Part shown: positions 1-5,740 of the stretch, in pieces
How positions within the stretch are numbered: the first letter of the stretch is position 1
Layout of the letters: each line of letters starts with the position of its first letter
Assembly: GCA_030145365.1 (NCBI GenBank)
Contig: JAQYVS010000438.1
Span: 1-5,906 of the forward strand
Length of the DNA: 5,906 bases
From: Desulfofustis sp.
GTDB lineage: Bacteria > Desulfobacterota > Desulfobulbia > Desulfobulbales > Desulfocapsaceae
Direction of reading: 5' to 3'
Position numbers and translations under genes: made by a program
Notes under the pieces: generated by a model
What the model was told of the DNA's origin: nothing
Seen by the model: only the letters and a program-made list of their open reading frames with translations
Databases searched by the model: none

Positions 1-1
1 A

Positions 2-367
2 AACGCAGGAAAAATTTTAGCCAGAATATATGCTGAAGGGTTTAAAGTCGTAGGATTGAAAAAGTTATTTCTTGGAAAAAAAGAAGCGAAAGGCTTCTAT
101 TATGTCCATCGTGAGCGCCCGTTTTTTGGTGAATTAACCGATTTCATGAGCAGCGGACCATGTCTGGTCATGGTTCTTGAAGCTGAAGGTGCAATTAAAA
201 AATGGCGGGATCTTATGGGGGCTACAGATCCGGCAGAAGCTAAGGAAGGAACATTGAGAAAAGAATTTGGCACTTTTGTCGGAGAAAATGCAACCCACGG
301 ATCCGATGCTCCGGAGACCGCAGCTTTTGAAATGTCTTATTTCTTCTCAGGATTGGAATTGCTGTAA
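2..367 (+). CDS. ndk: Nucleoside diphosphate kinase, 3' part (5' end outside window)
   Basis: Transfers the gamma-phosphate of ATP to other (d)NDPs through a phosphohistidine intermediate, balancing cytoplasmic nucleotide pools. The frame is open from base 2 to the TAA at 365-367 and gives 121 residues. It starts NAGKILARIYAEGFKVVG, which matches the family's first helix after the N-terminal strand. Family members are about 137-143 residues long, so roughly 16-18 N-terminal residues, including the IIKPDA-like strand, lie upstream of the window. Visible hallmarks are GFYYVHRERPFF, FMSSGP, the RDLMGATDP loop, GTLRKEFG and the active-site motif NATHGSD, with the catalytic His at residue 99 of the fragment (codon 296-298), and a final AAFEMSYFF segment. 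A TTG at 56-58 is in frame but lies inside the conserved domain and is not the start. The gene is followed by its own terminator and converges with xseA. Family assignment is very secure. Confidence 0.96.
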   Translation, partial: NAGKILARIYAEGFKVVGLKKLFLGKKEAKGFYYVHRERPFFGELTDFMSSGPCLVMVLEAEGAIKKWRDLMGATDPAEAKEGTLRKEFGTFVGENATHGSDAPETAAFEMSYFFSGLELL

Positions 368-395
368 TCCTGTCAGTCCATTCGTTTACTCAGAC

Positions 396-444
396 AATGC
401 TCCTGAACTGCAATGCCACAGTGCTTCGGGTGGGAGCATTTTTT
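396..444 (+). terminator. Rho-independent terminator of ndk
   Basis: An 8-bp perfect inverted repeat, AATGCTCC at 396-403 and GGAGCATT at 433-440, runs directly into a T-run (439-444) 29 bases after the ndk stop. The 29-base loop can pair further internally (CCAC with GTGG). The T-run is only on the plus strand, so the element suits ndk and not the converging xseA. Confidence 0.75.
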
Positions 445-449
445 AGAGC

Positions 450-478
450 TTCTCTTCGCACACTACGTTAAAAGAGAA
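450..478. repeat. Short inverted repeat between ndk and xseA
   Basis: TTCTCTT at 450-456 and AAGAGAA at 472-478 form a 7-bp stem with a 15-base loop, 20 bases beyond the xseA stop codon. No T-run follows it on either strand, so it is at best a weak 3'-end hairpin for the xseA transcript. Confidence 0.35.
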
Positions 479-497
479 AACCAGATCTTAGTGGTAA

Positions 498-1862
498 TCA
501 GCTGACTTTCTTAGAGATCACTTCACAACTGAGCTGACCATGATGAAGTTTTATGTCGACTTCATCCCGCTCCACTACTTGGCTTATGCTGGTGATAATT
601 TTCCCAGATGTTCGGGAATCGACAGCTTTTTTTGAAACAATTGAGTAGCCGCGGGCCAGCGTGGCAAGCGGACTTAAAGAGTCTAGTACTGCAGTGGTCT
701 TGGAAAATGCTGATTGTTTGGTTTCCAGGCGATGGTGCATGAGTTGACTCAATTTATCTTGGATATGCTTAAGCTGTTTCTGCTGAAGTTCAATTCGGTG
801 TTCAGGCGAAAGTCTCAGTAAGCGAGATCCAGCTTCTGAAAATAGCCCATGTTTTCTCTCCAGAGATATTGCCAAACCGTTATTTAAGCGTGATAAAAGA
901 GAATCAACCGTGAGCGTGTGCCTGTTGAATGCATGGTCAAAGGTTGAAAAAACACGGTTGGCATGATCTAACCGGTTTGCATAATGATCAAAGTAATAGG
1001 CCAAACATCGTTTGATCCGGATGAGGAGGGTATTTATTTTTTCAGCGTTTAGCTGCCGATCAGGGACCAGAATTTCGGCCGCTGCTGTTGGTGTTGCTGC
1101 TCTGATATCACTACAGAAATCGGCAATGGTGAAATCAGTTTCATGACCAACTCCGGTTACAATTGGAATTGATGCGGCATAGATGGAACGAGCAAGCGCT
1201 TCCTCGTTAAAGGCCCAGAGATCTTCGATGGAACCGCCTCCCCTACATAAAACGATGACATCCGGTTCAAGAGAATGGGCTGTATCGATTGCCCGGCTGA
1301 TCTCCACGCTGGAGCCTTCTCCCTGTACCCGCACTGGAAGAATCTGAATGAGGATATCGGCTCTTTTCTTTCTACAGATACTTAAAAAATCATGAATAGC
1401 CGCACCGGTTGGCGAAGTGATGAGAACGATCTTATCGACAGATTGAGGCAGTGACTTTTTAATCGTTGTATCGAATAATCCCTCGGTTCTTAATCTTTGT
1501 TTAAGGTGTTCAAAACGGATCTGAAGATGCCCGGTTCCGTCAAAATCTATGGTGTCGATAATAAGCTGATAGTGACCTCGCGGTTCGTATACACCTATTC
1601 TGCCGTCACATATCACCAGTTGGCCGTCTTTTAAGTCCTGGGATAACCACCGTTTCTGGTTTTTGAACAGGACCGCGCTGAGCTGGGATTTTTCATCCTT
1701 GAGATTAAAATAGGTGTGGCCCGAGATGGGTTGCTTTACATTTGAGATTTCTCCTCGTATCCTCACAAAATTAAATCGGTTTTCAATAATCTTTCTGATG
1801 TTAAGATTAATTTCGCTTACGCTCTGTATTGTCTGGCTAGATTTCTCATTATATGGGTGCAC
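498..1862 (-). CDS. xseA: Exodeoxyribonuclease VII large subunit
   Basis: Large, catalytic subunit of exonuclease VII, a cytoplasmic enzyme that degrades single-stranded DNA from both ends to oligonucleotides in mismatch repair and damage processing. It works with several copies of the small XseB subunit. The 454 residues match the usual length (E. coli about 456). An N-terminal OB-fold spans about residues 13-110 (VRIRGEISN, GHTYFNLKDE). The nuclease core spans about 140-265, with GAAIHD (Asp158), CRGGGSIEDLWAFNEE (Arg207) and GVGHETDFTIADF (His240, Asp243). These sit at the spacing of the residues known to be critical in E. coli XseA. A long helical region (about 270-400) and a C-terminal LARGYSIV domain follow. 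The start is GTG at 1862; upstream the frame stays open but offers no ATG, GTG or TTG, and no good Shine-Dalgarno is seen. xseB is not adjacent. Confidence 0.96.
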   Translation of the reverse strand: MHPYNEKSSQTIQSVSEINLNIRKIIENRFNFVRIRGEISNVKQPISGHTYFNLKDEKSQLSAVLFKNQKRWLSQDLKDGQLVICDGRIGVYEPRGHYQLIIDTIDFDGTGHLQIRFEHLKQRLRTEGLFDTTIKKSLPQSVDKIVLITSPTGAAIHDFLSICRKKRADILIQILPVRVQGEGSSVEISRAIDTAHSLEPDVIVLCRGGGSIEDLWAFNEEALARSIYAASIPIVTGVGHETDFTIADFCSDIRAATPTAAAEILVPDRQLNAEKINTLLIRIKRCLAYYFDHYANRLDHANRVFSTFDHAFNRHTLTVDSLLSRLNNGLAISLERKHGLFSEAGSRLLRLSPEHRIELQQKQLKHIQDKLSQLMHHRLETKQSAFSKTTAVLDSLSPLATLARGYSIVSKKAVDSRTSGKIITSISQVVERDEVDIKLHHGQLSCEVISKKVS

Positions 1863-1910
1863 GGCGTTCGCTTGATTTGAAAATGGTTTACGGATGGACT
1901 GCTTTTGTAC

Positions 1911-1939
1911 TATATATGACTCGCTGCATTCTAATACAA
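1911..1939 (-). promoter_or_regulatory. Candidate sigma-70 promoter for xseA
   Basis: On the minus strand, TTGTAT (complement of 1934-1939) is followed after exactly 17 bases by TATATA (complement of 1911-1916). This would start transcription near 1904, about 42 bases before the xseA GTG. It is the best -35/-10 pair in the 111-bp divergent region. The same bases offer TACAAT (1935-1940) in the plus direction for the membrane-protein gene, but I see no convincing -35 partner for that one. Confidence 0.45.
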
Positions 1940-1973
1940 TAAAAAAGAACGAAGATCATTCAGGAGAAATGTA

Positions 1974-2663
1974 ATGGCTAAAGAAGATGTGTTCGAAAAA
2001 GAATATGAGGACGAACGAGAAAAAAACAGTCTTGAGGGACTGTTGGAACAGATGAATCTGCCGCCTGTTGCGATAAAATTCGTAAAAGAACACAAACGAT
2101 TGGTTCAGGTGGGATTAGCGGTGATTATCATTGTCGTTGTCTCCTGGGCGCTTTATGGGTCATATCGCGAAAACCGGATTCAAGAAAGTGCCGCAGCACT
2201 TTCCTCCGCTCTGGATGCCGAAGGGCAAGCGATGTTTGACAAGCTTGTTGAGGTTGAAAAAAGTTACTCCGGTACTTCTTCAGCGCTATGGGCTCAAATC
2301 AATATCGGCCAGCAGCTGGTGAAAGACGGTAAGCTTGAAGAAGCAAAACAAAAATTTACAGAAGTACGTAATGATCTAGGCAAATCTTCTCCGCTTCGTC
2401 CATTGTTAGGGTTAAGCATCGCTCAGACGGAGGAAGCACTGTCACAATTTTCTGAGAGTTCAGTCGAATATAAGGCGCTTATCGATGTTGAAGGGTATCA
2501 GGATCTTGGCTATATGGGGTTGGCACGGGTTGAAGAGCTGCAGGGAAACCGCGATAAAGCCCTTGAAGTGTATGAGCAGTACCTCTCTACCTTGGATGCA
2601 GCAGCAACCCTGCAGAAAGTGATTGTAGATGAGAAAATTGCCCGGATCAAGGCTGCCCAGTGA
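1974..2663 (+). CDS. Single-pass membrane protein with TPR-like extracytoplasmic domain (YfgM/TPR_21-like)
   Basis: A 229-residue protein with a charged cytoplasmic N-terminus (residues 1-43, rich in Glu and Lys) and one hydrophobic segment at about 44-62 (VQVGLAVIIIVVVSWALYG). A helical region to the C-terminus carries TPR-like repeats, for example LVKDGKLEEAKQKFTEV at about 115-131 and ELQGNRDKALEVYEQYL at about 188-204. This layout, with a short N-terminus, one anchor and a tetratricopeptide domain outside, resembles the YfgM-type family (an ancillary SecYEG/periplasmic chaperone-network component in E. coli). The family match is by architecture, so the role in protein translocation is an inference. 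A good Shine-Dalgarno, AGGAG at 1962-1966, sits 7 bases before the ATG. The stop overlaps the panC start (GTGA), which indicates a shared transcript and coupled translation. The pairing with panC does not reveal a shared pathway. Confidence 0.8.
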   Translation: MAKEDVFEKEYEDEREKNSLEGLLEQMNLPPVAIKFVKEHKRLVQVGLAVIIIVVVSWALYGSYRENRIQESAAALSSALDAEGQAMFDKLVEVEKSYSGTSSALWAQINIGQQLVKDGKLEEAKQKFTEVRNDLGKSSPLRPLLGLSIAQTEEALSQFSESSVEYKALIDVEGYQDLGYMGLARVEELQGNRDKALEVYEQYLSTLDAAATLQKVIVDEKIARIKAAQ

Positions 2664-3517
2664 TCGTTGAGAAAAATATAGAAGATACCAGACGGATCGT
2701 TACTGAATGGCATAGGAAAGGGTTCTCAATCGGGCTTGTCCCAACAATGGGGTACTTTCATGACGGTCATCTGGAGTTGATGAAACGAGCCGCCGATACG
2801 GCGGACAAAGTGGTAGTATCATTATTTGTAAATCCGACTCAGTTTGGACCGTCTGAAGACCTTGCTGTCTATCCAAAAGATTTTGACGGAGACTGTGCAA
2901 AGGCTCGAGAAGTTGGAGCTGATCTGCTGTTTTGTCCTGAACCGGATATGATATATGCTCCGAAACATTGCACCGAGGTGACTGTTGGTGATTTAACCGA
3001 AGGGTTGTGTGGAGCCGACAGACCAGGACATTTTACCGGAGTTGCCACTATCGTTTCTAAACTGTTCAATATTGTCAGACCGAATCATGCCTTTTTCGGA
3101 GAGAAAGATTTTCAGCAATTAACGGTTATCAGACAGCTGGTTGCTGACTTGAATTTTACTGTTTCCATCGTCGGTGTTCCAATTGTCAGGGAGCCTGACG
3201 GCCTTGCCATGAGTTCAAGAAATGCCTATCTGAGCAGGTCTGAACGTGAAGCTGCGCTTGTTCTCTTTCAGGCCTTGAGCAGAATTAAACAAGAAGTGTT
3301 AGACTCTGATGGTATGAGAGACAGCCAGGATTTGCTTGTTAAGGCGCGGGAACTCATGGAAACCAAGCCCCCATGTCGGGTAGATTATCTAGAAATTGTT
3401 GATGAGAAGGATCTATCTCCAGTATCAACGGTGAAAGGGAAATGCCGAGTTCTTGGCGCAATTCGGGTTAATGATCGAATACGACTGATAGACAACCTCG
3501 CGCTGTATATGGCGTAA
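2660..3517 (+). CDS. panC: Pantothenate synthetase (pantoate--beta-alanine ligase)
   Basis: Joins pantoate and beta-alanine using ATP, through a pantoyl-adenylate, to make pantothenate, the coenzyme A precursor, in the cytoplasm. The 285 residues are full length for the family. The nucleotidyltransferase hallmarks are all present: VPTMGYFHDGH with the HxGH signature at 34-37, FVNPTQFGP at 57-65, RPGHFTGVATIV at about 121-132, FFGEKDFQQL at 145-154 and the KMSKS-equivalent DGLAMSSRNAYLSR at 180-193. The C-terminal pantoate-binding domain ends with VDYLEIVDE and GAIRVNDRIRLIDN. The start is a GTG at 2660-2662 whose last two bases form the TGA of the preceding gene. Only a weak AAGG (2649-2652) precedes it, so re-initiation by ribosomes finishing the upstream gene is likely. 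One small oddity is Tyr-Phe in TMGYFHDGH, where many homologues have Ala-Leu; the catalytic His residues are intact. panB and panD are not in the window. Confidence 0.97.
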   Translation: MIVEKNIEDTRRIVTEWHRKGFSIGLVPTMGYFHDGHLELMKRAADTADKVVVSLFVNPTQFGPSEDLAVYPKDFDGDCAKAREVGADLLFCPEPDMIYAPKHCTEVTVGDLTEGLCGADRPGHFTGVATIVSKLFNIVRPNHAFFGEKDFQQLTVIRQLVADLNFTVSIVGVPIVREPDGLAMSSRNAYLSRSEREAALVLFQALSRIKQEVLDSDGMRDSQDLLVKARELMETKPPCRVDYLEIVDEKDLSPVSTVKGKCRVLGAIRVNDRIRLIDNLALYMA

Positions 3518-3547
3518 GGATAGCGTTACAATTCACACTAACTATCC
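3518..3547. repeat. Intergenic hairpin between panC and the aminotransferase gene
   Basis: GGATAG (3518-3523) and CTATCC (3542-3547) form a perfect 6-bp stem directly after the panC TAA. It can be extended by TTA/TAA after a small bulge. No T-run follows, so it is not a standard terminator. It could stabilise the 3' end of panC mRNA or reduce read-through. Confidence 0.35.
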
Positions 3548-3587
3548 AAGAGATGAGCGAAAATTTTATCAGTTTGTCTTGATTGAA

Positions 3588-3594
3588 GGGGAGG
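3588..3594 (+). promoter_or_regulatory. Ribosome binding site setting the aminotransferase start
   Basis: GGGGAGG lies 8 bases upstream of ATG 3603, the ideal distance. The alternative in-frame TTG at 3579 lies before this purine-rich tract and would translate it as an acidic IEGEEED extension not expected in the family. The ATG gives MPGFEIFGEEE, the usual N-terminus of this subgroup. Confidence 0.75.
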
Positions 3595-3602
3595 AAGAGG
3601 AT

Positions 3603-4802
3603 ATGCCAGGATTTGAAATTTTTGGAGAAGAAGAAAAGAAACAGATATTAGATGTGCTGGACACTGGAGTTTTGTTTCGTTATGAATTTGGCGATCAGAG
3701 AAATGGTGTCTACAAGGTTAAAGAGTTTGAAGAAAAGTATGCTTCGTATACCGGTGCCGGTTATGCCCAGGCAGTAACCTCAGGATCAACAGCACTCAAA
3801 GTTGCCTTAACCGCACTGGGTGTTGGTCCCGGTGATGAAGTAATCACCCAGGGATTTACTTTTGTTGCTACTTGGGAAGCGATTCTAGAAGTTGGGGCGG
3901 TACCGGTTTTTACCGAGATTGATACGACGCTTAACATGGATCCGGCAGATCTGAGAAAAAAGATCACCGATAAAACCGCTTGCATCATACCGGTTCATAT
4001 GCTCGGCTCAGCTGCACGGATTGAAGAAATTGTTCAAATTGCAAACGAAGCAAATATACCGGTTCTTGAGGATACCGCGCAAGCCGCAGGTGGTCATATA
4101 AACGGAAAATACCTTGGTACCTTTGGGCATTGCGGAGCATTCTCTTTTGACTCGGTAAAAACAATGACCACCGGTGAAGGGGGCATGATCATAACAGATG
4201 ATGAATCTCTCTGGAGACGCATGTCTGAATATCATGATCACGGTCACGATCATGCAGTTAATCCTGGAGGAAGAGGTGGGGAAGGGCGCTCTTTTATCGG
4301 TTTTAACTATCGTATGATGGAGCTGCAGGGGGCGATTGGACTTGCCCAATTGGCGAAACTCGATTCAATGATTGTTGCCCAGAAGAAAAATAAAAATCGA
4401 TTAAAAGAATCTATTTCAGCCATCGGCGGGGTCAGTTTCAGAGAGCAGATAGACCCAGCCGGTGATACTGCCACCTTCCTCTCTTTTAGTTTTGACGACG
4501 TCGATCAGCGGAAAAAAGTTGGCGGGATACTTCAGGAAAATGGTGCCGCAGCAATCTGCTGGGCTGAAAATACATGGCACTTTTACAAGAAGTGGGAACA
4601 CCTGTTGGGAGCAGCAACCCAGACAAGCAGTGGTTGGCCGTTTGTGGGACCAGGTGGAAAAAAGCGGATCATTTACGATACACAGGCATTGCCTGTTTCT
4701 GCCGAACTACTGGACAGAACCTTGTGTTACCCGATTTCAATAAGAATGTCTGAAGCAAAACTTGAAGAAATGGAAGCAGCCGTCGGTAAAGCAGCTGCCT
4801 GA
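3603..4802 (+). CDS. DegT/DnrJ/EryC1/StrS-family PLP aminotransferase, KdnA-like
   Basis: A 399-residue fold-type I, PLP-dependent sugar aminotransferase that would transfer an amino group, usually from glutamate, to a keto or aldehyde sugar. Numbered from ATG 3603, the PLP pocket is readable: TSGSTAL (about 59-65), TQGFTFVAT (about 82-90), LEDTAQAAGG with the pyridine-binding Asp157 and Gln160, and SFDSVKTMTTGEGG with the Schiff-base Lys186 (codon 4158-4160). DHGHDH (about 212-217), GFNYRMMELQGAIGLAQL and a late NTWHFYKKW follow. The N-terminal MPGFEIFGEEE with FRYEF, the DHGHDH cluster and the (N)xWH(Y/F) motif resemble, from memory, the subgroup that contains KdnA, the transaminase making 8-amino-3,8-dideoxy-octulosonate (8-amino-Kdo) for lipopolysaccharide in Shewanella. 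The family is secure; the substrate is not. The gene lies 85 bp after panC with no obvious promoter, so it is probably co-transcribed. No partner oxidase (KdnB) or Kdo gene is in the window. Confidence 0.92.
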   Translation: MPGFEIFGEEEKKQILDVLDTGVLFRYEFGDQRNGVYKVKEFEEKYASYTGAGYAQAVTSGSTALKVALTALGVGPGDEVITQGFTFVATWEAILEVGAVPVFTEIDTTLNMDPADLRKKITDKTACIIPVHMLGSAARIEEIVQIANEANIPVLEDTAQAAGGHINGKYLGTFGHCGAFSFDSVKTMTTGEGGMIITDDESLWRRMSEYHDHGHDHAVNPGGRGGEGRSFIGFNYRMMELQGAIGLAQLAKLDSMIVAQKKNKNRLKESISAIGGVSFREQIDPAGDTATFLSFSFDDVDQRKKVGGILQENGAAAICWAENTWHFYKKWEHLLGAATQTSSGWPFVGPGGKKRIIYDTQALPVSAELLDRTLCYPISIRMSEAKLEEMEAAVGKAAA

Positions 4803-4831
4803 AACGTCCTTGCAGTTCAGACTAAAAACAC

Positions 4832-4869
4832 AAAAAAAGGGAGGATTCCGTCAGGAACCTCCCTTTTTT
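4832..4869. terminator. Bidirectional rho-independent terminator
   Basis: GGGAGG (4839-4844) pairs with CCTCCC (4858-4863). After a single bulged A (4845) the stem continues with TTCC (4846-4849) and GGAA (4854-4857), closing a GTCA loop. Seven A (4832-4838) precede the stem and six T (4864-4869) follow it, so it can end transcripts from both directions: the aminotransferase gene on the plus strand and the hydrolase gene on the minus strand. Confidence 0.9.
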
Positions 4870-4886
4870 ATTGTCTTTGAAATCGA

Positions 4887-5252
4887 TTATTGTTTGTAAA
4901 ATTTATGTGATCCATACTGTGCTACATAGGTATATCCAGAGGCCCAATACGGTGTGATTGATTCAAGGTGATAATGGGTTGCACCGTTTGTGAAATCCGG
5001 GGTCTGTAAGGCGAGATATACCGAATGCAAACACTCAAAAAATGCATCTGGATCGTCTGGTAGGGGAATATCCTTATTTAAGGTCCAACTAAACTGATAT
5101 GGCTGGTTGATTATTTCTTTGACAGGCAGTTGTTTTTCCTCTGCCCGGTTCAAGGTTACATGGGCAACGGCCATTTGGCCAATTTGCGGTTCCGACCGGG
5201 CTTCATGGTAGACATTTAGTGTCAACCAAAGCAACCCTTCTAATAATGTCAT
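4887..5252 (-). CDS. Small cell-wall hydrolase, SleB/Hydrolase_2 type
   Basis: A 121-residue protein with the hallmarks of the Hydrolase_2 (SleB/CwlJ-like) peptidoglycan hydrolase domain. LNVYHEARSEP carries the probable catalytic Glu at residue 17. Then come GQMAVAHVTLNR, NQPYQFSW (about 50-57), NGATHYH (about 89-95), PYWAS and a terminal YGSHKFYKQ. Members cleave glycan strands of peptidoglycan, mainly as spore-cortex lytic enzymes, muramidase-like housekeeping enzymes or phage lysins. This one is only the catalytic domain. No signal peptide, transmembrane anchor or wall-binding domain is visible, which fits a phage-type lysin or a protein exported by another route. The start is ATG 5252: the in-frame GTG at 5258 overlaps the Shine-Dalgarno itself. 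The gene is transcribed alone, divergent from the AT-rich region, and ends at the shared terminator. Family is fairly sure; physiological role unknown. Confidence 0.85.
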   Translation of the reverse strand: MTLLEGLLWLTLNVYHEARSEPQIGQMAVAHVTLNRAEEKQLPVKEIINQPYQFSWTLNKDIPLPDDPDAFFECLHSVYLALQTPDFTNGATHYHLESITPYWASGYTYVAQYGSHKFYKQ

Positions 5253-5257
5253 GCGCA

Positions 5258-5263
5258 CTCCTT
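5258..5263 (-). promoter_or_regulatory. Ribosome binding site of the cell-wall hydrolase gene
   Basis: Read on the minus strand, AAGGAG (complement of 5258-5263) sits 5 bases before ATG 5252. Its last G is also the first base of the in-frame GTG at 5258-5256, so that GTG cannot be the start. Part of the site pairs in the hairpin at 5260-5277. Confidence 0.75.
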
Positions 5264-5277
5264 TCTACTGCGAAAGG
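5260..5277 (-). promoter_or_regulatory. Hairpin covering the hydrolase Shine-Dalgarno
   Basis: In the minus-strand mRNA, CCTTTC (complement of 5272-5277) pairs perfectly with GAAAGG (complement of 5260-5265) around a 6-base loop GCAGTA. The 3' arm contains most of the AAGGAG ribosome site of the hydrolase gene. The 6-bp stem is only moderately stable, so control of translation is possible but unproven. Confidence 0.45.
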
Positions 5278-5361
5278 CCTCTTTGTTATAGGAATGTAGT
5301 AAATATATTTCGTTCAGTTGAGCGGTGAGTTGTCAAAAATCTGAAAATATCTTTAACAGTA

Positions 5362-5370
5362 TGATATAAT
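5362..5370 (+). promoter_or_regulatory. Extended -10 promoter-like site
   Basis: TGATATAAT contains a perfect TATAAT (5365-5370) preceded by the TGN extension that lets sigma-70 polymerase work without a good -35. No well-spaced -35 is present: TTGTCA at 5330-5335 is 29 bases away. Transcription would start near 5377 and enter non-coding DNA. AT-rich sequence gives such matches by chance. Confidence 0.4.
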
Positions 5371-5402
5371 TTATGAAAAAATGCGGAATAAGCTTTCGAA
5401 TC

Positions 5403-5419
5403 AGGTCATTGTTAGGTCA
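5403..5419 (+). repeat. Tandem AGGTCA direct repeat, 11-bp period
   Basis: AGGTCA at 5403-5408 and again at 5414-5419, separated by TTGTT. An exact 6-base repeat with an 11-bp period puts both copies on the same face of the helix, a layout typical of operators for response regulators bound in tandem (the Pho box has the same period). It lies about 30 bases downstream of the start site expected for the -10 site at 5365. Confidence 0.4.
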
Positions 5420-5501
5420 AACTATAAAGGCAAAATTTGCATAGTCAAGAGGAAAAAAACTGGTTTTTTAAGATAATTTCATGAATTGATTTTTATCTCG
5501 C

Positions 5502-5536
5502 AGAGTTAGCGGTCTTACTCTTAGTTTTATTTTTTT
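5502..5536 (+). terminator. Possible weak terminator in the intergenic region
   Basis: AGAGTTAG (5502-5509) pairs with CTTACTCT (5514-5521), with one T-T mismatch in 8 positions and a CGGT loop. A T-rich tract follows (5525-5536, eleven of twelve T). The stem has few GC pairs, so strength is doubtful. It could end a short transcript started near 5377. Confidence 0.35.
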
Positions 5537-5710
5537 GAAAGAATTGACAGAAAAAAGGCTAACGTAAAAAGGGGTCCTTATGCAGGTCTATTTTATTCTG
5601 ATTTTCAAAATTTTGTGAGAACTCGATCACCTGAGTTTAGACATACAAATCAGGCAATGTTACCCCTATTTAATAATACTCTGAACATCTTCAATATGAA
5701 TGGATTTGTA

Positions 5711-5740
5711 TTGATTAACAATTCTGATTTTTGATACAAT
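5711..5740 (+). promoter_or_regulatory. Candidate sigma-70 promoter of the last gene
   Basis: TTGATT (5711-5716), an 18-base spacer and TACAAT (5735-5740), preceded by TTGA. Transcription would start near 5747, giving a leader of about 37 bases before ATG 5784. Confidence 0.5.

Noticed and set aside
56..58. TTG as the start of a 103-residue ndk product
   Set aside because: The open frame continues to the window edge and the upstream residues match the conserved NDK N-terminal helix; the gene is simply cut by the window.
3579..3581. TTG as start of the aminotransferase (407 residues)
   Set aside because: The extension would translate the purine-rich ribosome site. ATG 3603 has ideal spacing and gives the family's usual N-terminus.
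4233..4254. Inverted repeat CATGATC/GATCATG inside the aminotransferase gene
   Set aside because: It results from the repeated His and Asp codons of the conserved DHGHDH motif, so it needs no regulatory explanation.
4008..4349. 113-codon open frame on the minus strand inside the aminotransferase gene
   Set aside because: It is antisense to a clearly conserved coding region and has no family features; a by-product of the codon pattern of the real gene.
5256..5258. GTG as start of the cell-wall hydrolase (123 residues)
   Set aside because: Its first base is part of the Shine-Dalgarno AAGGAG, so no spacing remains. ATG 5252 fits.
5331..5336. TTGACA on the minus strand as -35 of the hydrolase gene
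   Set aside because: The nearest TATATT is 23 bases away, too far for a sigma-70 promoter; I could not identify the true promoter.
5373..5444. 23-codon open frame (MKKCGISFRIRSLLGQTIKA and three more residues) after the TATAAT site
   Set aside because: It has no ribosome site, lies almost at the predicted transcription start and has no recognisable family; too short to call.
5453..5467. AAAAAA / TTTTTT hairpin around CTGG
   Set aside because: The stem has only A-T pairs and is expected by chance in such AT-rich sequence.
5544..5549. Perfect TTGACA -35 hexamer
   Set aside because: No -10-like hexamer lies 16-18 bases downstream (the bases there are AAAAGGGG), so it is not a usable promoter.
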